Positions 16,559-26,063 of a DNA stretch of 64,000 bases are shown one piece after another (within the stretch, counting starts at the first letter, position 1; every line of letters starts with the position of its first letter). The notes beneath the pieces are model-generated. The model worked only from the letters and a program-made list of their open reading frames with translations. It was not told the DNA's origin and did not search any database. Position numbers and translations under genes: made by a program. The DNA is taken from assembly GCF_025998535.1 (NCBI RefSeq), contig NZ_AP024233.1, forward strand, positions 1 to 64,000. The letters run 5' to 3'. This DNA is from Desulfolithobacter dissulfuricans (GTDB taxonomy: Bacteria > Desulfobacterota > Desulfobulbia > Desulfobulbales > Desulfobulbaceae).

Positions 16559-18508
16559 ATGGCCACCTATATTACGACCCCCATATACTATGTCAATGCC
16601 ATGCCCCATCTCGGGCATGCCTATACCACCGTGGTTGCCGACACCTATGCCCGCTTCCGCCGGCTGTGCGGTGATGAGGTCCGGTTTCAGACCGGTACGG
16701 ACGAACACGGGGAGAAGATCGTCGAAGCGGCGGAAAAGGAAGGAGTGTCGCCGCGGGAGTATGTGGACCGGGTCTCCGACGCCTTTCGCCACGCCTGGCC
16801 GGCACTGGCCATCGAGCCGGATCATTTCATCCGCACCACCTATCCCGAGCATGTCCGGACCGTGCAGGCGATCCTGCAGCAGGTTTATGACCAGGGAGAT
16901 ATCTATTTCGACGAATACTCGGGGCTCTACTGTACAGGCTGTGAACGGTTTCTGACGGAAAAGGAGCTGGTGGACGGCAACTGTCCCGATCATCAGAAAC
17001 CGCCCAAAGAGATCACCGAGCAGAACTATTTCTTCCGGATGTCCAAATACCAGGACTGGCTCATCGATCATATCAAGAGTCATCCGGAGTTCATCACCCC
17101 GGAGCGTTACCGCAACGAGGTACTCTCGTTTCTCAGTGAACCGCTTGAAGATCTCTGTATTTCCAGGCCGGTATCCCGTCTGACCTGGGGTATTGAACTG
17201 CCCTTTGACAAGAATTTTGTCACCTACGTCTGGTTTGACGCCCTGATCAACTACCTCACCGGGGTCGGCTGGCCCGACGGACCGGATTTCGAGAAATTCT
17301 GGAGCGTGGCCGAACATGTGATCGCCAAGGATATTCTCAAGCCCCATGCCATCTACTGGCCCACCATGCTCCGGGCCATGGGCGTGGCTCCCTACCGGCG
17401 ACTGCATGTGCACGGCTACTGGAACGTGGATGACACCAAGATGTCCAAGTCCATCGGTAACGTGGTCCGGCCCCATGAGCTGGTGGATGAATACGGGGTG
17501 GACACGGTGCGCTACTTCATGCTCCGGGAGATGAGTTTCGGCCTGGATGCCTCGTTTTCCGGCGAGGCTCTGGTGGCCCGCCAGAACTCGGACCTGGCCA
17601 ATGACCTGGGTAACCTCTTTTCCCGCTCCCTGACCATGGTCAACAAGTATGCCGGCGGCCGGGTGCCCGAGCCGGTGGAGAGCGAAATCACCGCGACCGA
17701 CCGGGAGCTGATCCAGGCGGTGGAGAACATGCTTGCGACTTACCAGCGGGAGATGAACGAGTTTGGCTTTTCCCGGGCCCTGCAGGCGGTGTGGGAGGTT
17801 ATCGGCATGCTCAACCGGTTCATCGTCACCAATGCGCCATGGGAGCTGGCCAAGGAGGAAGGCCGGGAGCAGCGGCTTATGACCGTGCTTTATTTCCTGG
17901 TCGAGTCCCTGCGGATACTTGCCCTGGTCCTGCGGCCGGTGATGCCCGTGGCTGCCGGGAAGATGGCGGCCGCACTTGGCATGGAGCGGGAAATGCAGGA
18001 GGCAACGCTCGAAACCGCGGGCCGGTGGGGACTGATGCGTCCCGGCACCGAAATAGAACGGGGCCCGCAGCTTTTTCCCCGTCTGGACAGGAAAAAGAAT
18101 AAACAAAAGCAGCAGCCAGCAAAACCTGCGAAAAAACAACCAAAGCAACAGAAAGACCAGGCAGGCGACGAGGGATTGATCACCTTTGAGCAGTTCGGCA
18201 AGGTGGAGTTGCGGGTGGCCGAGATCGTGGCCGCGGAAAAGATCAAGAAGGCGGACAAGCTCCTCAAGCTCACGGTCCGGGTTCCCGAGGAGCGGACCAT
18301 TGTCGCTGGAATCGCCAAATTTTACCAGCCCGAGGAGCTGATCGGCAAACAGGTTATCGTGGTCGCCAACCTCAAGCCGGCCAAGCTCATGGGGGTGACC
18401 TCCCAGGGCATGCTGCTGGCGGCCAAGGAAAAGGACGCCGACGGCAACGAGCGCCTGGTTCTGTCCACGGTGTCGGCGCCGGTGGCCCCGGGCAGCAGGG
18501 TTGCCTGA
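16559..18508 (+). CDS. metG: Methionyl-tRNA synthetase with C-terminal tRNA-binding domain
   Basis: The 649-aa product charges tRNA-Met. The HIGH motif appears as PHLGHAYT near residue 16 and the KMSKS loop as TKMSKSIGN near residue 294. A zinc-ribbon-like CTGCERFLTEKEL-(x)-CPDH is present. After the anticodon-binding helices, a low-complexity K/Q/P linker (about residues 505-535) leads to an EMAP-II/Arc1-like OB fold (FGKVELRVAEIV). I chose ATG 16559; GTG 16517 has a GGAG only 2 bases upstream. About 120 non-coding bases separate it from ricT. Confidence 0.96.
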   Translation: MATYITTPIYYVNAMPHLGHAYTTVVADTYARFRRLCGDEVRFQTGTDEHGEKIVEAAEKEGVSPREYVDRVSDAFRHAWPALAIEPDHFIRTTYPEHVRTVQAILQQVYDQGDIYFDEYSGLYCTGCERFLTEKELVDGNCPDHQKPPKEITEQNYFFRMSKYQDWLIDHIKSHPEFITPERYRNEVLSFLSEPLEDLCISRPVSRLTWGIELPFDKNFVTYVWFDALINYLTGVGWPDGPDFEKFWSVAEHVIAKDILKPHAIYWPTMLRAMGVAPYRRLHVHGYWNVDDTKMSKSIGNVVRPHELVDEYGVDTVRYFMLREMSFGLDASFSGEALVARQNSDLANDLGNLFSRSLTMVNKYAGGRVPEPVESEITATDRELIQAVENMLATYQREMNEFGFSRALQAVWEVIGMLNRFIVTNAPWELAKEEGREQRLMTVLYFLVESLRILALVLRPVMPVAAGKMAAALGMEREMQEATLETAGRWGLMRPGTEIERGPQLFPRLDRKKNKQKQQPAKPAKKQPKQQKDQAGDEGLITFEQFGKVELRVAEIVAAEKIKKADKLLKLTVRVPEERTIVAGIAKFYQPEELIGKQVIVVANLKPAKLMGVTSQGMLLAAKEKDADGNERLVLSTVSAPVAPGSRVA

Positions 18509-18666
18509 GTTGGAGATCGTGCTTATTATCTGCTGTGGACGGCGCACGGTGCGCACGTCCAGGTACTCGACCGCCCGACCCGGGTCCGGGGCATGGTGGT
18601 CCGTGTGCGGCAACATCCGGTCCGGCCAGAACGGCGGGCCGGCAACCCGAAGCTTGGAACCTGATT

Positions 18667-18963
18667 ATGTTTATTCTCAGTAATTTTATCATGGCCCTGG
18701 CCAAGCTCATCAGCTTTGCGCTCAGTGCCTACATCTGGATTGTCATCGGCCGGGCCGTTATCTCCTGGGTCAATGCGGATCCCTATAATCCCATTGTCCG
18801 TTTTCTGGTTCAGGCCACCGAGCCGCTGCTCGTCAGGATACGACGGGTCCTGCCGGTCATGGGTGGGATCGACCTGAGCCCCATGATCCTGATCCTGGGG
18901 ATCGTTTTTCTCCAGAGTTTCCTGGTGCCGACCCTGCAGCAGATTGCCATGAGCCTGCGCTGA
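18667..18963 (+). CDS. YggT family membrane protein
   Basis: The 98-aa product has two hydrophobic segments (about residues 5-30 and 70-90) joined by the family motif RAVISWVNADPYNPIVRFL and ATEPLLVRIRRVLP. YggT proteins are inner-membrane proteins often placed beside yggU and proC or division genes; the function is not settled. ATG 18667 is the natural start of the family. It is followed by yggU after 17 bases. Confidence 0.9.
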   Translation: MFILSNFIMALAKLISFALSAYIWIVIGRAVISWVNADPYNPIVRFLVQATEPLLVRIRRVLPVMGGIDLSPMILILGIVFLQSFLVPTLQQIAMSLR

Positions 18964-18980
18964 GCAGGCGCCCGGAAGAC

Positions 18981-19274
18981 ATGCCCGTGAAGACCCTGGC
19001 CGATGGCCGGCTCCTGCTGGCTGTGCGTGTGCAGCCTCGGGCCAGCCGCAACCAGCTGGCCGGCCTGCATGACGGTGCCCTCAAGATCCGTCTGACCACC
19101 CCGCCGGTGGATGGTAAGGCCAACAAGGCCCTGATCGCTTTTCTGGCCAAACTCTTTCACCTCCCCAAGTCCGCCATAACCGTCCAGAGCGGCCACCAGG
19201 CCCGCAGCAAACAGCTCGTCATCGAGGGGATCAGCGAAGAGGACGTCAGGAGAATTGTGCATTGTGAATTCTGA
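18981..19274 (+). CDS. DUF167 / YggU family protein
   Basis: The 97-aa product shows the DUF167 signature: VRVQPRASRNQLAGLHDGALKIRLTTPPVDGKANKALIAFLAKLF. The fold is a small alpha/beta domain of unknown function. GGAAG lies just before ATG 18981. The stop TGA (19272-19274) is supplied by the inserted element: the terminal codons TTC TGA lie at its edge. Removing the element and one 9-bp duplicate would give TCG TGA, so only the last residue changes. Confidence 0.9.
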   Translation: MPVKTLADGRLLLAVRVQPRASRNQLAGLHDGALKIRLTTPPVDGKANKALIAFLAKLFHLPKSAITVQSGHQARSKQLVIEGISEEDVRRIVHCEF

Positions 19275-19451
19275 TTACCATCAATCTTTGGCATTGAAAC
19301 CGGTGTCGACCTCCCTTGTTTCACGGGACGCCATAAACCCGTCCCTGGGGGCTTGACTGTGGCCATCCAGGCCACAGACACCCGTGAAACGGGTGAGGCC
19401 GACACCTTCATCCATCGGTGGCTGAATTTCAGTGGTAATCACATTGTGAAT
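19261..19451. mobile_element. MITE-like structured element, copy 2, with 9-bp target duplication
   Basis: The 173-bp element (19270-19442) has the same ends and internal structure as the copy at 11836-12009. It is flanked by a different perfect 9-bp repeat, ATTGTGAAT (19261-19269 and 19443-19451). The inner long stem pairs CTTGTTTCACGGG with CCCGTGAAACGGG and is better preserved than in copy 1. It lies between yggU and cobJ. Confidence 0.88.
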
Positions 19452-19494
19452 CGTGAAGAGGAAGTTGCGAATTGAAGATGAAGGGGAACAGGGA

Positions 19495-20247
19495 ATGAGT
19501 GGATTGCTGTCTGTGGTGGGAACCGGCCCCGGGGCACGGGACCTTGTTACGCCGCGGGCCCGGAAGGTGCTTGAAGAGGCCGATGTCATTGTCGGCTACC
19601 GGACGTACCTGGACCTGGTACGGGATTTTTTCCGTGCCGACCAGGAAATCGTCAGCTCGCAGATGATGCAGGAGATCGACCGGTGCCGCAGGGCGCTCGA
19701 GATTGGTGACAGCGGCAGACGGGTCGCCCTGGTCTGTGGCGGAGATCCCGGCATCTATGCCATGGCCGGCCTGGTCTTTGAGCTGGCCCGGGAGATGAAA
19801 AGCAGGTGCCGGATCGATATTATCCCCGGCATCGCGGCCCTGAACAGCTGCGCCGCCATCCTCGGGGCCCCGCTCATGCACGATTTCGCCGCCATCAGTC
19901 TCTCTGACCTGATGACCCCCTGGGAGGTGATCGAGCGACGACTGGAGGCGGCCGCGGCCGCGGATTTTGTCGTAGTTCTCTATAATCCGAAATCAAAGAA
20001 GCGCACCACCCAGATCGTTCGGGCCCGGGAGATCCTGCTTGGGCACCGCAGCCCGGAGACTCCGGTTGGGATCGTCACCGGCGCCACCCGGGAGCACGAG
20101 ACCGTGCAGCTCACCACCCTGGCGGGGATGCTTGATTGTGACATCACCATGCAGAGCACGGTCATCATCGGCAACTCCACCACCTATACCTGGCAGGAGA
20201 AGATGATTACGCCGCGGGGCTACCGGGACAAGTACGGACTTGCATGA
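19495..20247 (+). CDS. cobJ: Precorrin-3B C17-methyltransferase (CobJ/CbiH)
   Basis: The 250-aa product is a class III SAM-dependent tetrapyrrole methylase. It methylates C17 of precorrin-3B or cobalt-precorrin-3 with ring contraction in corrin synthesis. Family motifs: VVGTGPGARDLVTPRA at the start, VGYRTYLDLVRDF, VCGGDPGIYAMAG and VVLYNPKSKKRTTQI. Start ATG 19495 has an AGGGGAACAGGGA purine stretch upstream. No other cobalamin gene is nearby. It overlaps surE by 4 nt (ATGA). Confidence 0.93.
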   Translation: MSGLLSVVGTGPGARDLVTPRARKVLEEADVIVGYRTYLDLVRDFFRADQEIVSSQMMQEIDRCRRALEIGDSGRRVALVCGGDPGIYAMAGLVFELAREMKSRCRIDIIPGIAALNSCAAILGAPLMHDFAAISLSDLMTPWEVIERRLEAAAAADFVVVLYNPKSKKRTTQIVRAREILLGHRSPETPVGIVTGATREHETVQLTTLAGMLDCDITMQSTVIIGNSTTYTWQEKMITPRGYRDKYGLA

Positions 20248-21005
20248 AGACAGGGAACAAACCGCTCATCCTGGTGACCAATGATGACGGGGTCTATGCC
20301 CCCGGTATCCGGGCCCTGTACGAATCGGTTCGCTCCCTTGGCCGGGCCGTGATCGTGGCTCCGGAACAGGACAAGAGCGCGGTGAGCCATTCCCTGACCA
20401 TGAGCCGCCCGCTTCGGGTGCGCCGGCTGGAGAGCGATGTCTACACCCTGGACGGTACCCCTACCGACTGCGTGATCATCGGCATGAACAAGATCCTGGA
20501 ACGACGGCCGGATCTCATCGTCTCCGGGATCAATCCCGGGGCCAATCTCGGCGATGATATCAGCTATTCCGGGACAGTATCGGCTGCCATCGAAGGAACC
20601 ATGTACGGGATCCAGTCGCTGGCCTTTTCGCTCGGCGGCGAGGCCCCGTTCGATTTTACGGTCGCCGCCGGGGTTGCCTGGAAGCTGGCCTCCATGGCCC
20701 TGGAGTTCGGCCTGCCGGAGACCACGCTCTTAAACGTCAATGTGCCGGGGCTTCCGGCCGGCGAGATTCAAGGTATTCGCTTCACCCGGCAGGGGCGACG
20801 GATCTATCACGATGCCATCCAGGAAACCTTTGACCCCTGGGGCCGCAAGCATTACTGGATCGGTGGCGGCACGGTGCACTGGTCCGGCGGGGACAATACC
20901 GACGAGCAGGCCCTGCGCGAAGGCTGGATCTCGGTGACCCCCATCCAGCTCGACCTGACTAACCATGCCGGGCTGGACTATCTCAAACGGAACTGGAAGA
21001 TGTAG
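20244..21005 (+). CDS. surE: 5'/3'-nucleotidase SurE
   Basis: The 253-aa product begins with the SurE metal-site motif LVTNDDGVYAPGIRAL. It continues with SAVSHSLTMSRPLRV, VSGINPGANLGDDISYSGTVSAAIEG and a typical C-terminal SVTPIQLDLTNH. SurE hydrolyses nucleoside monophosphates and short polyphosphates. The start codon overlaps the cobJ stop. The next gene nfo starts 2 bases after its stop, so the three look like one operon. Confidence 0.96.
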   Translation: MKTGNKPLILVTNDDGVYAPGIRALYESVRSLGRAVIVAPEQDKSAVSHSLTMSRPLRVRRLESDVYTLDGTPTDCVIIGMNKILERRPDLIVSGINPGANLGDDISYSGTVSAAIEGTMYGIQSLAFSLGGEAPFDFTVAAGVAWKLASMALEFGLPETTLLNVNVPGLPAGEIQGIRFTRQGRRIYHDAIQETFDPWGRKHYWIGGGTVHWSGGDNTDEQALREGWISVTPIQLDLTNHAGLDYLKRNWKM

Positions 21006-21006
21006 G

Positions 21007-21873
21007 ATGGTCTATCTCGGAGCCCATGAATCGGTGGCCGGTGGCCTGCACCTGGCCTTTGAGCGGATTGTACGTGTCGGTGGCGAGGCGTTGCAGATTT
21101 TCACCCGCAATCAGCGGCAGTGGCGGGCTGCACCTTTGACCGAGGAAGAGGTGACCCTTTTCAGGGAGGCCTGGGATGCGGCAGGCGGGATGCCCGTTGC
21201 CTCGCATGCCTCGTACCTGGTCAACCTTGCGGCCGGCAAGAAGGAGACCGCGGTCAAATCCGTGGCCGCCTTCACCGATGAACTTCTGCGCTGCGGTCGT
21301 CTGGGTATCGGCCAGGTGGTGATCCACCCGGGCAGCCACGGCGGCGACGGGGTGGAGGCCGGGCTCGAACGGGTGGCGCGTCATCTCGATGAGGTCCTGG
21401 AACGGGCCGGGGACCCGGCCGCCGGGGTTACGGTCCTGCTGGAGACCACGGCCGGCCAGGGAACGGGCCTGGGGCACCGTTTCCAGGAGCTGGCCACGAT
21501 CATCGGCCTGTCCCGGTATCCCGACAGGCTCGGTATCTGTGTCGATACCTGCCATATTTTTGCCGCCGGCTACGATATCCGCACCTCCGAGGCCTATACC
21601 CGGACTTTTGACGAGTTGGACAGGACCGTGGGCCTGGAGCGGATCGGCCTGTTTCATCTCAATGATTCCAAGAAGGAACTGGGCTCCCGGGTGGACCGGC
21701 ATGAGCATATAGGTCAGGGCTGTATAGGCCTGGAAGGGTTTCGCCACCTGCTCACTGATCCCCGGTTTGGTGACCATGCCATGACCCTGGAAACCCCCAA
21801 GGGTAAGGAACTGCAGGAAGACAGGGACAATCTTCGGGTCCTGCGTTCACTCCTGAACGATTCCGGCTCCTGA
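21007..21873 (+). CDS. nfo: Endonuclease IV (AP endonuclease)
   Basis: The 288-aa product has the AP endonuclease family 2 TIM-barrel signatures: GAHESVAGG, SHASYLVNLAA, VIHPGSHGG, LLETTAGQGTGLG, GICVDTCHIFAAGYDI, HLNDSKKELGSRVDRHEHIGQG and LETPK. These supply the His, Asp and Glu ligands for three zinc ions. It nicks 5' to abasic sites in base-excision repair. ATG 21007 follows the surE stop directly. Confidence 0.95.
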   Translation: MVYLGAHESVAGGLHLAFERIVRVGGEALQIFTRNQRQWRAAPLTEEEVTLFREAWDAAGGMPVASHASYLVNLAAGKKETAVKSVAAFTDELLRCGRLGIGQVVIHPGSHGGDGVEAGLERVARHLDEVLERAGDPAAGVTVLLETTAGQGTGLGHRFQELATIIGLSRYPDRLGICVDTCHIFAAGYDIRTSEAYTRTFDELDRTVGLERIGLFHLNDSKKELGSRVDRHEHIGQGCIGLEGFRHLLTDPRFGDHAMTLETPKGKELQEDRDNLRVLRSLLNDSGS

Positions 21874-21889
21874 ATGGACTTCTTTTTTC

Positions 21890-23926
21890 CTACCTGCAGG
21901 TGATCGAAACGGTTTGTGAACTTTCGCTGCTCAGACCGTTTGCATCCACGGCTGCCACCCGGAAACTGTATTCCCTGCCCGATTCGGGCTCGATCCTGTA
22001 GAGAAAGCGCGGTTCCGTGCTTTCCCCTGTTCTGGCGGCCAGAAATCCCGTGGTGAAAATCTCGTAACGGACGATATCTCCTTCTGTCCCCGGATCCCAG
22101 GAAAGCTGGATACCTTCGGCCGTGCACCGGGCCCGGAGATGGGCGGGTGCGGATGGTGGCGGTTTCGTGGTGGCCTGGACCGGATTGGACATCTGGCCCT
22201 TCAGGCCGTCCCTGTCCACGGCCCGGACCTGGTACCAGTAGGTGCGTCCGTCTTCCAGGTCCTTGTCGATAAAGGTAGTTTGCTCCGATTTGACCGAGCC
22301 GACCTGGTGGGTTACCCGGTCCAGGGTTTCACCCCGGAAGATCTGGTAGGTTATGATATCCGGCTCCGGACCTGGCGACCAGCTCAGGGCGACCCGGCGA
22401 AAGAGGCGACTCTTGGCCTGGAGTCCCGATACCGGTCGCGGCGCCGGCTTGGTGGTAGCGGACACGATCGCCGAATCTTTGGAACGAACGTCGACCACAT
22501 TGATGGACTGGATCTTGTAGAAATACCTGGTGTGATCCTGGAGAGGATTGCCCCAGGTGCCGTCATCGGTGTACTTCTGGCAGTCGCGGCCGCCGACAGA
22601 ATCGATCTGTTTGAACGGCCCGCTGGCTGAGCGGCTGCGAAAGATGGCATAGCCCTTGACATCCGGATCCGTGACCCGGGTCCAGAACAGGGGTACCCGG
22701 CGGGGCTGGCCTTCGATGGCCCGGACCTGGGACGGGGGTGGGGGCGCGCCCTTGGTAACCGCGGAGACAACGGGCGCATCCTTGCTGAGCACCCCGACAA
22801 TGTTACGGGCCCTGATCGTGTAGAAATACTCGGTGCTGTCCTTCAGGGCACCATAGGTACTGAAGGGTGTTCGTTCGCCGTAGTCAGTGTATGTCTGCCG
22901 GTCGCGTCCCTCGATGGTGGCGATTTTTTCAAAGGGGCCTTTTTTCCGTTCGCTGCGGAACAGGACATAGCCGTTGACCCGTGGGTCCTGGGATGGTTCC
23001 CAGAACAGCCGGATGCGGCGCAGGCTGTTGCCGGCGGCGTGAAATCCGTTCACCGGTGGCGGGGTGCCGGCGGTGGTGACAGCAAGCGGGGCGGCCGGTA
23101 CGTTGGCAAGGCCGGTGGTGGTGAGGCCGATAACAGTGTAATAATAAGTGGTTGCATCCTTAAGTCCGGAGTCCTCCAGAATAACCAACCCCTGACTGTT
23201 GGGAACCGGTTCGGTGACGGCGCGAAATATTCCGTCAGGCCGCGGGGCGCGAAGCAACTGATAACCGGTATAGATATGGGGTGGATCCGGCTGGAGGATG
23301 ATCCGGTTGCGTCGCAGGTCGCCCTGGGTGGAGATAACCTGCGGGGTCGGGAGCAGGGGTGAGTAGATATCTCCGGCGGCGACCAGTTTCCGGACCAGGC
23401 TGAGGGTCAGGCCCTCCATGGTTTTTTCCATGGAAAGAGTTTTTTCCCCTTTCCGCCAGGGAAGTTCCGAACGTATTTCCCAGAGTGTCCGGCCGTTCCA
23501 GGCATCGGTCATGCTGATGGTGCAGCGCCTGGCCGGTTCGGAACCGGAGAGTGAATAGTCCCCCCTGAGCCGGCCGGTGATTACGCCGCGGGCATCCAGG
23601 TCCCGTCCCGCCTGCACGGGATCTGTTTTCCGGTGCCTGGCCTGCCAGCCCTGTGCTTTTTCCAGGGCAAGGAGGCGGTACTTGCCCGTTCGCTCCAGGG
23701 CCTCGTGGAACAGTGCGGTGACCTGGCGGGCAAAGTCGGGGCTGTCGCCGGTAAAGGGCAGCAGGACGACCCGGTTCAGGATGTGTTGCCGGGCATCCGG
23801 AGCGATGTGGATGGCCACCTGGTCGCTGGGATGTTCTTCTGCCGGTGCGGCCTGGACGGTCACCGGCCGGACACAGCAGAGAAGAATCGAGGCAAACAGG
23901 AGCAGTACGGCCTTGGCTGGGGACAT
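21890..23926 (-). CDS. Secreted fibronectin type III repeat protein
   Basis: The 678-aa product has a signal peptide ending near VTVQAAPAEE. Residues about 45-190 form an alpha/beta domain (NRVVLLPFTGDSPDFARQVTALFHEAL, ARGVITGRL) that recalls CsgG/LpoB-like or GNA1162-like envelope domains. The rest consists of about five fibronectin-III repeats, recognisable by repeated LFWEPSQDPRVNGYVLFRS / YFYTIRARN / VVSAVTK patterns. It is probably a periplasmic or surface protein. The upstream 243 bp is shared with the divergent GspE gene. Confidence 0.85.
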   Translation of the reverse strand: MSPAKAVLLLFASILLCCVRPVTVQAAPAEEHPSDQVAIHIAPDARQHILNRVVLLPFTGDSPDFARQVTALFHEALERTGKYRLLALEKAQGWQARHRKTDPVQAGRDLDARGVITGRLRGDYSLSGSEPARRCTISMTDAWNGRTLWEIRSELPWRKGEKTLSMEKTMEGLTLSLVRKLVAAGDIYSPLLPTPQVISTQGDLRRNRIILQPDPPHIYTGYQLLRAPRPDGIFRAVTEPVPNSQGLVILEDSGLKDATTYYYTVIGLTTTGLANVPAAPLAVTTAGTPPPVNGFHAAGNSLRRIRLFWEPSQDPRVNGYVLFRSERKKGPFEKIATIEGRDRQTYTDYGERTPFSTYGALKDSTEYFYTIRARNIVGVLSKDAPVVSAVTKGAPPPPSQVRAIEGQPRRVPLFWTRVTDPDVKGYAIFRSRSASGPFKQIDSVGGRDCQKYTDDGTWGNPLQDHTRYFYKIQSINVVDVRSKDSAIVSATTKPAPRPVSGLQAKSRLFRRVALSWSPGPEPDIITYQIFRGETLDRVTHQVGSVKSEQTTFIDKDLEDGRTYWYQVRAVDRDGLKGQMSNPVQATTKPPPSAPAHLRARCTAEGIQLSWDPGTEGDIVRYEIFTTGFLAARTGESTEPRFLYRIEPESGREYSFRVAAVDANGLSSESSQTVSITCR

Positions 23927-24169
23927 GGTGCGGGATCTCTCTTTTCCTGTAACTGGAAGGCTGCGAGCTGTAACAGCTTAAAAAACCAGATATTTATAAG
24001 TATACCAGAATGAATGGTTTTTGGGAACCTTCACCATCTGTCCCGGGGGTGTCGTGGGGAATCACCGGAGAACTGTTGAAAAAAACTTGCTTCCCGATCC
24101 ATTGCGGGAGATGATAGAGGAAGTTGCCACTTTGATCGAATCGGATCGGAAGGGATATTTCGCCAGCAT

Positions 24170-26005
24170 ATGGAAAAAAGTATGGGCCTGTTACAAAGTG
24201 ATGCACTCCTCGACCTGCTCTGTGAGCAGAACCTGCTGACGACAGAGCAGCGGCAGTACATCATTTTGCACAAGGGCAAACAGCGCCAGAAACTCCTCAA
24301 GCAGGCCGGAAACCGGCGGCCGGAGGACAGGCGCCGTCCGGACCGGGGCTATCCGGACCTGGTGGACATCATTGCGTCCCTGCGGCTCGAAATTCCCGGG
24401 CAGAAGGGGGCGCGTCTTGGCGAGGAGGTCATTCTTCGGGCGGTGAGCCGTAAGCTGAAGATTCCGTTCAAGAAGCTCGACCCGCTGGAACTGGACATGG
24501 AGGTGGTGACCCGGACCATTCCCCGCTCCTTTGCCCTTACCCACCTGATTCTGCCGCTGGAGTTGCATGACGGTATCCTGGAGGTGGCGCTCTATGATCC
24601 GGACAAGCAGTCAGTGCTTGAAGATATCGAGCGGGCCAATCAGGTCAAGGTCCGGCCCTTTCTTTCCACCCGCAGCGATATAAAGAAGATCCTGGCCGAG
24701 TTTTTCGGCTTCCAGCGCTCCATAACGGCTGCTGAAACCCAGTTCGGCGCCGGTGTCGGCGGATCGCAGACCGTGGATATCGGCAACCTGGAGCAGTATG
24801 TCCGGCTTTCCTCGGCCCAGGAGCTGACCTCCACGGATCAGCATATCAAGGCCGCGGTCAACCACTTGTTCCACTATGCCCTGGAGCAGCGGGCCAGTGA
24901 TATCCATATCGAGCCCAAGCGCAATATCTGCCTGATCCGCTTCAGGATCGACGGGGTGCTGCACACCATATACAAGCTGCCCAAAGCGGTCCATTCGGCC
25001 ATTGCCTCGCGGATAAAGTCACTGGCACGGCTGGATATTGCCGAAAAAAGGCGGCCCCAGGACGGGCGGATCAAGATCGGCCAGGGGCGGGAGAAGGAGG
25101 CGGAGCTGCGGGTATCGTCGGTACCGGTGGCCTTTGGGGAAAAGATAGTCCTGCGTATCCTGGATCCCAATGTTATCTTTCAGGACCTGCATGAACTTGG
25201 TTTTTCCAGGCGGGATTTCCAGGTCTACGAGAACTTCATGCGGGCTCCGCACGGTATTGTCCTGGTTACCGGGCCCACGGGCAGCGGCAAATCGACCACC
25301 CTCTATTCCACTCTGAAAAAGATTGCCACCCCGGAGAAGAACATCGTCACCGTCGAGGATCCGGTGGAGATGGTGTATGAGGAATTCAACCAGATCGCGG
25401 TTCAGACACAAATTGACGTGACCTTTTCCTCTATTTTACGTAATATCCTGCGCCAGGATCCAGATATTATCATGATCGGTGAGATCCGCGATCTGGAGAC
25501 CGCAACCCATGCGGTCCAGGCGGCCCTGACCGGACACCTGGTCTTTTCCACCCTGCATACCAACGATGCGGTCTCAAGCATTATCCGGCTGGTGGATCTG
25601 GGGCTGGAGCCCTTTCTTGTCGCCTCCACCATGCTCGGGGCCCTGGCCCAGCGGCTGGTCCGGCGGATATGCCCGCATTGTGTGGAGAGCTACCAGGTGA
25701 CCGGCGCGGAACTGGCCCGGCTCGGCTTTCCCGTGGAGGGCGACGGTCCGGTGGAACTCAGGCGAGGCAAGGGGTGCCAGCACTGCCGGGGAACGGGATA
25801 TCTGGGACGGCTGGGGATTTTCGAGATCTTTCCCATGTCGGAGCAGCTCAAGAAACTGGTGGCCGACCGGGCCACCGATGCCCGGCTTCGGCAGGTGGCC
25901 ATCGGTGAGGGTATGACCACCCTGCGTGAGGATGCCTGGCGCAAGGTGCGCCGCGGCGTGACCACCCTGGAAGAGGCCATCCGGGTAACCGGGGAACAGC
26001 AGTGA
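24170..26005 (+). CDS. GspE/PulE/PilB family secretion ATPase
   Basis: The 611-aa product (607 aa from ATG 24182) has an N-terminal MshEN/GspE-N domain (about residues 70-190). The T2SSE ATPase core follows with RASDIHIEPK, the Walker A GPTGSGKSTTLYSTL near residue 365, the Asp box IVTVEDPVEMVYEEFNQI, Walker B DPDIIMIGEIRDLETA and the His box TLHTNDAVSSIIRL. A tetra-Cys zinc motif CPHC-CQHC is near residue 500-545. It powers a type II secretion or type IV pilus machine at the inner membrane. No other pilus or secretion genes are next to it, so its machine cannot be assigned. Confidence 0.93.
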   Translation: MEKSMGLLQSDALLDLLCEQNLLTTEQRQYIILHKGKQRQKLLKQAGNRRPEDRRRPDRGYPDLVDIIASLRLEIPGQKGARLGEEVILRAVSRKLKIPFKKLDPLELDMEVVTRTIPRSFALTHLILPLELHDGILEVALYDPDKQSVLEDIERANQVKVRPFLSTRSDIKKILAEFFGFQRSITAAETQFGAGVGGSQTVDIGNLEQYVRLSSAQELTSTDQHIKAAVNHLFHYALEQRASDIHIEPKRNICLIRFRIDGVLHTIYKLPKAVHSAIASRIKSLARLDIAEKRRPQDGRIKIGQGREKEAELRVSSVPVAFGEKIVLRILDPNVIFQDLHELGFSRRDFQVYENFMRAPHGIVLVTGPTGSGKSTTLYSTLKKIATPEKNIVTVEDPVEMVYEEFNQIAVQTQIDVTFSSILRNILRQDPDIIMIGEIRDLETATHAVQAALTGHLVFSTLHTNDAVSSIIRLVDLGLEPFLVASTMLGALAQRLVRRICPHCVESYQVTGAELARLGFPVEGDGPVELRRGKGCQHCRGTGYLGRLGIFEIFPMSEQLKKLVADRATDARLRQVAIGEGMTTLREDAWRKVRRGVTTLEEAIRVTGEQQ

Positions 26006-26063
26006 ACAGAAGCCTGCCGGACCATTTTCGGACCGGCACAATGGATAGATGACGACGTAACCT

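Noticed and set aside
16388-18616. 742-codon antisense frame over metG
   Set aside because: It is long, but it lies wholly opposite metG and has no recognisable domain or start signal. metG is certain.
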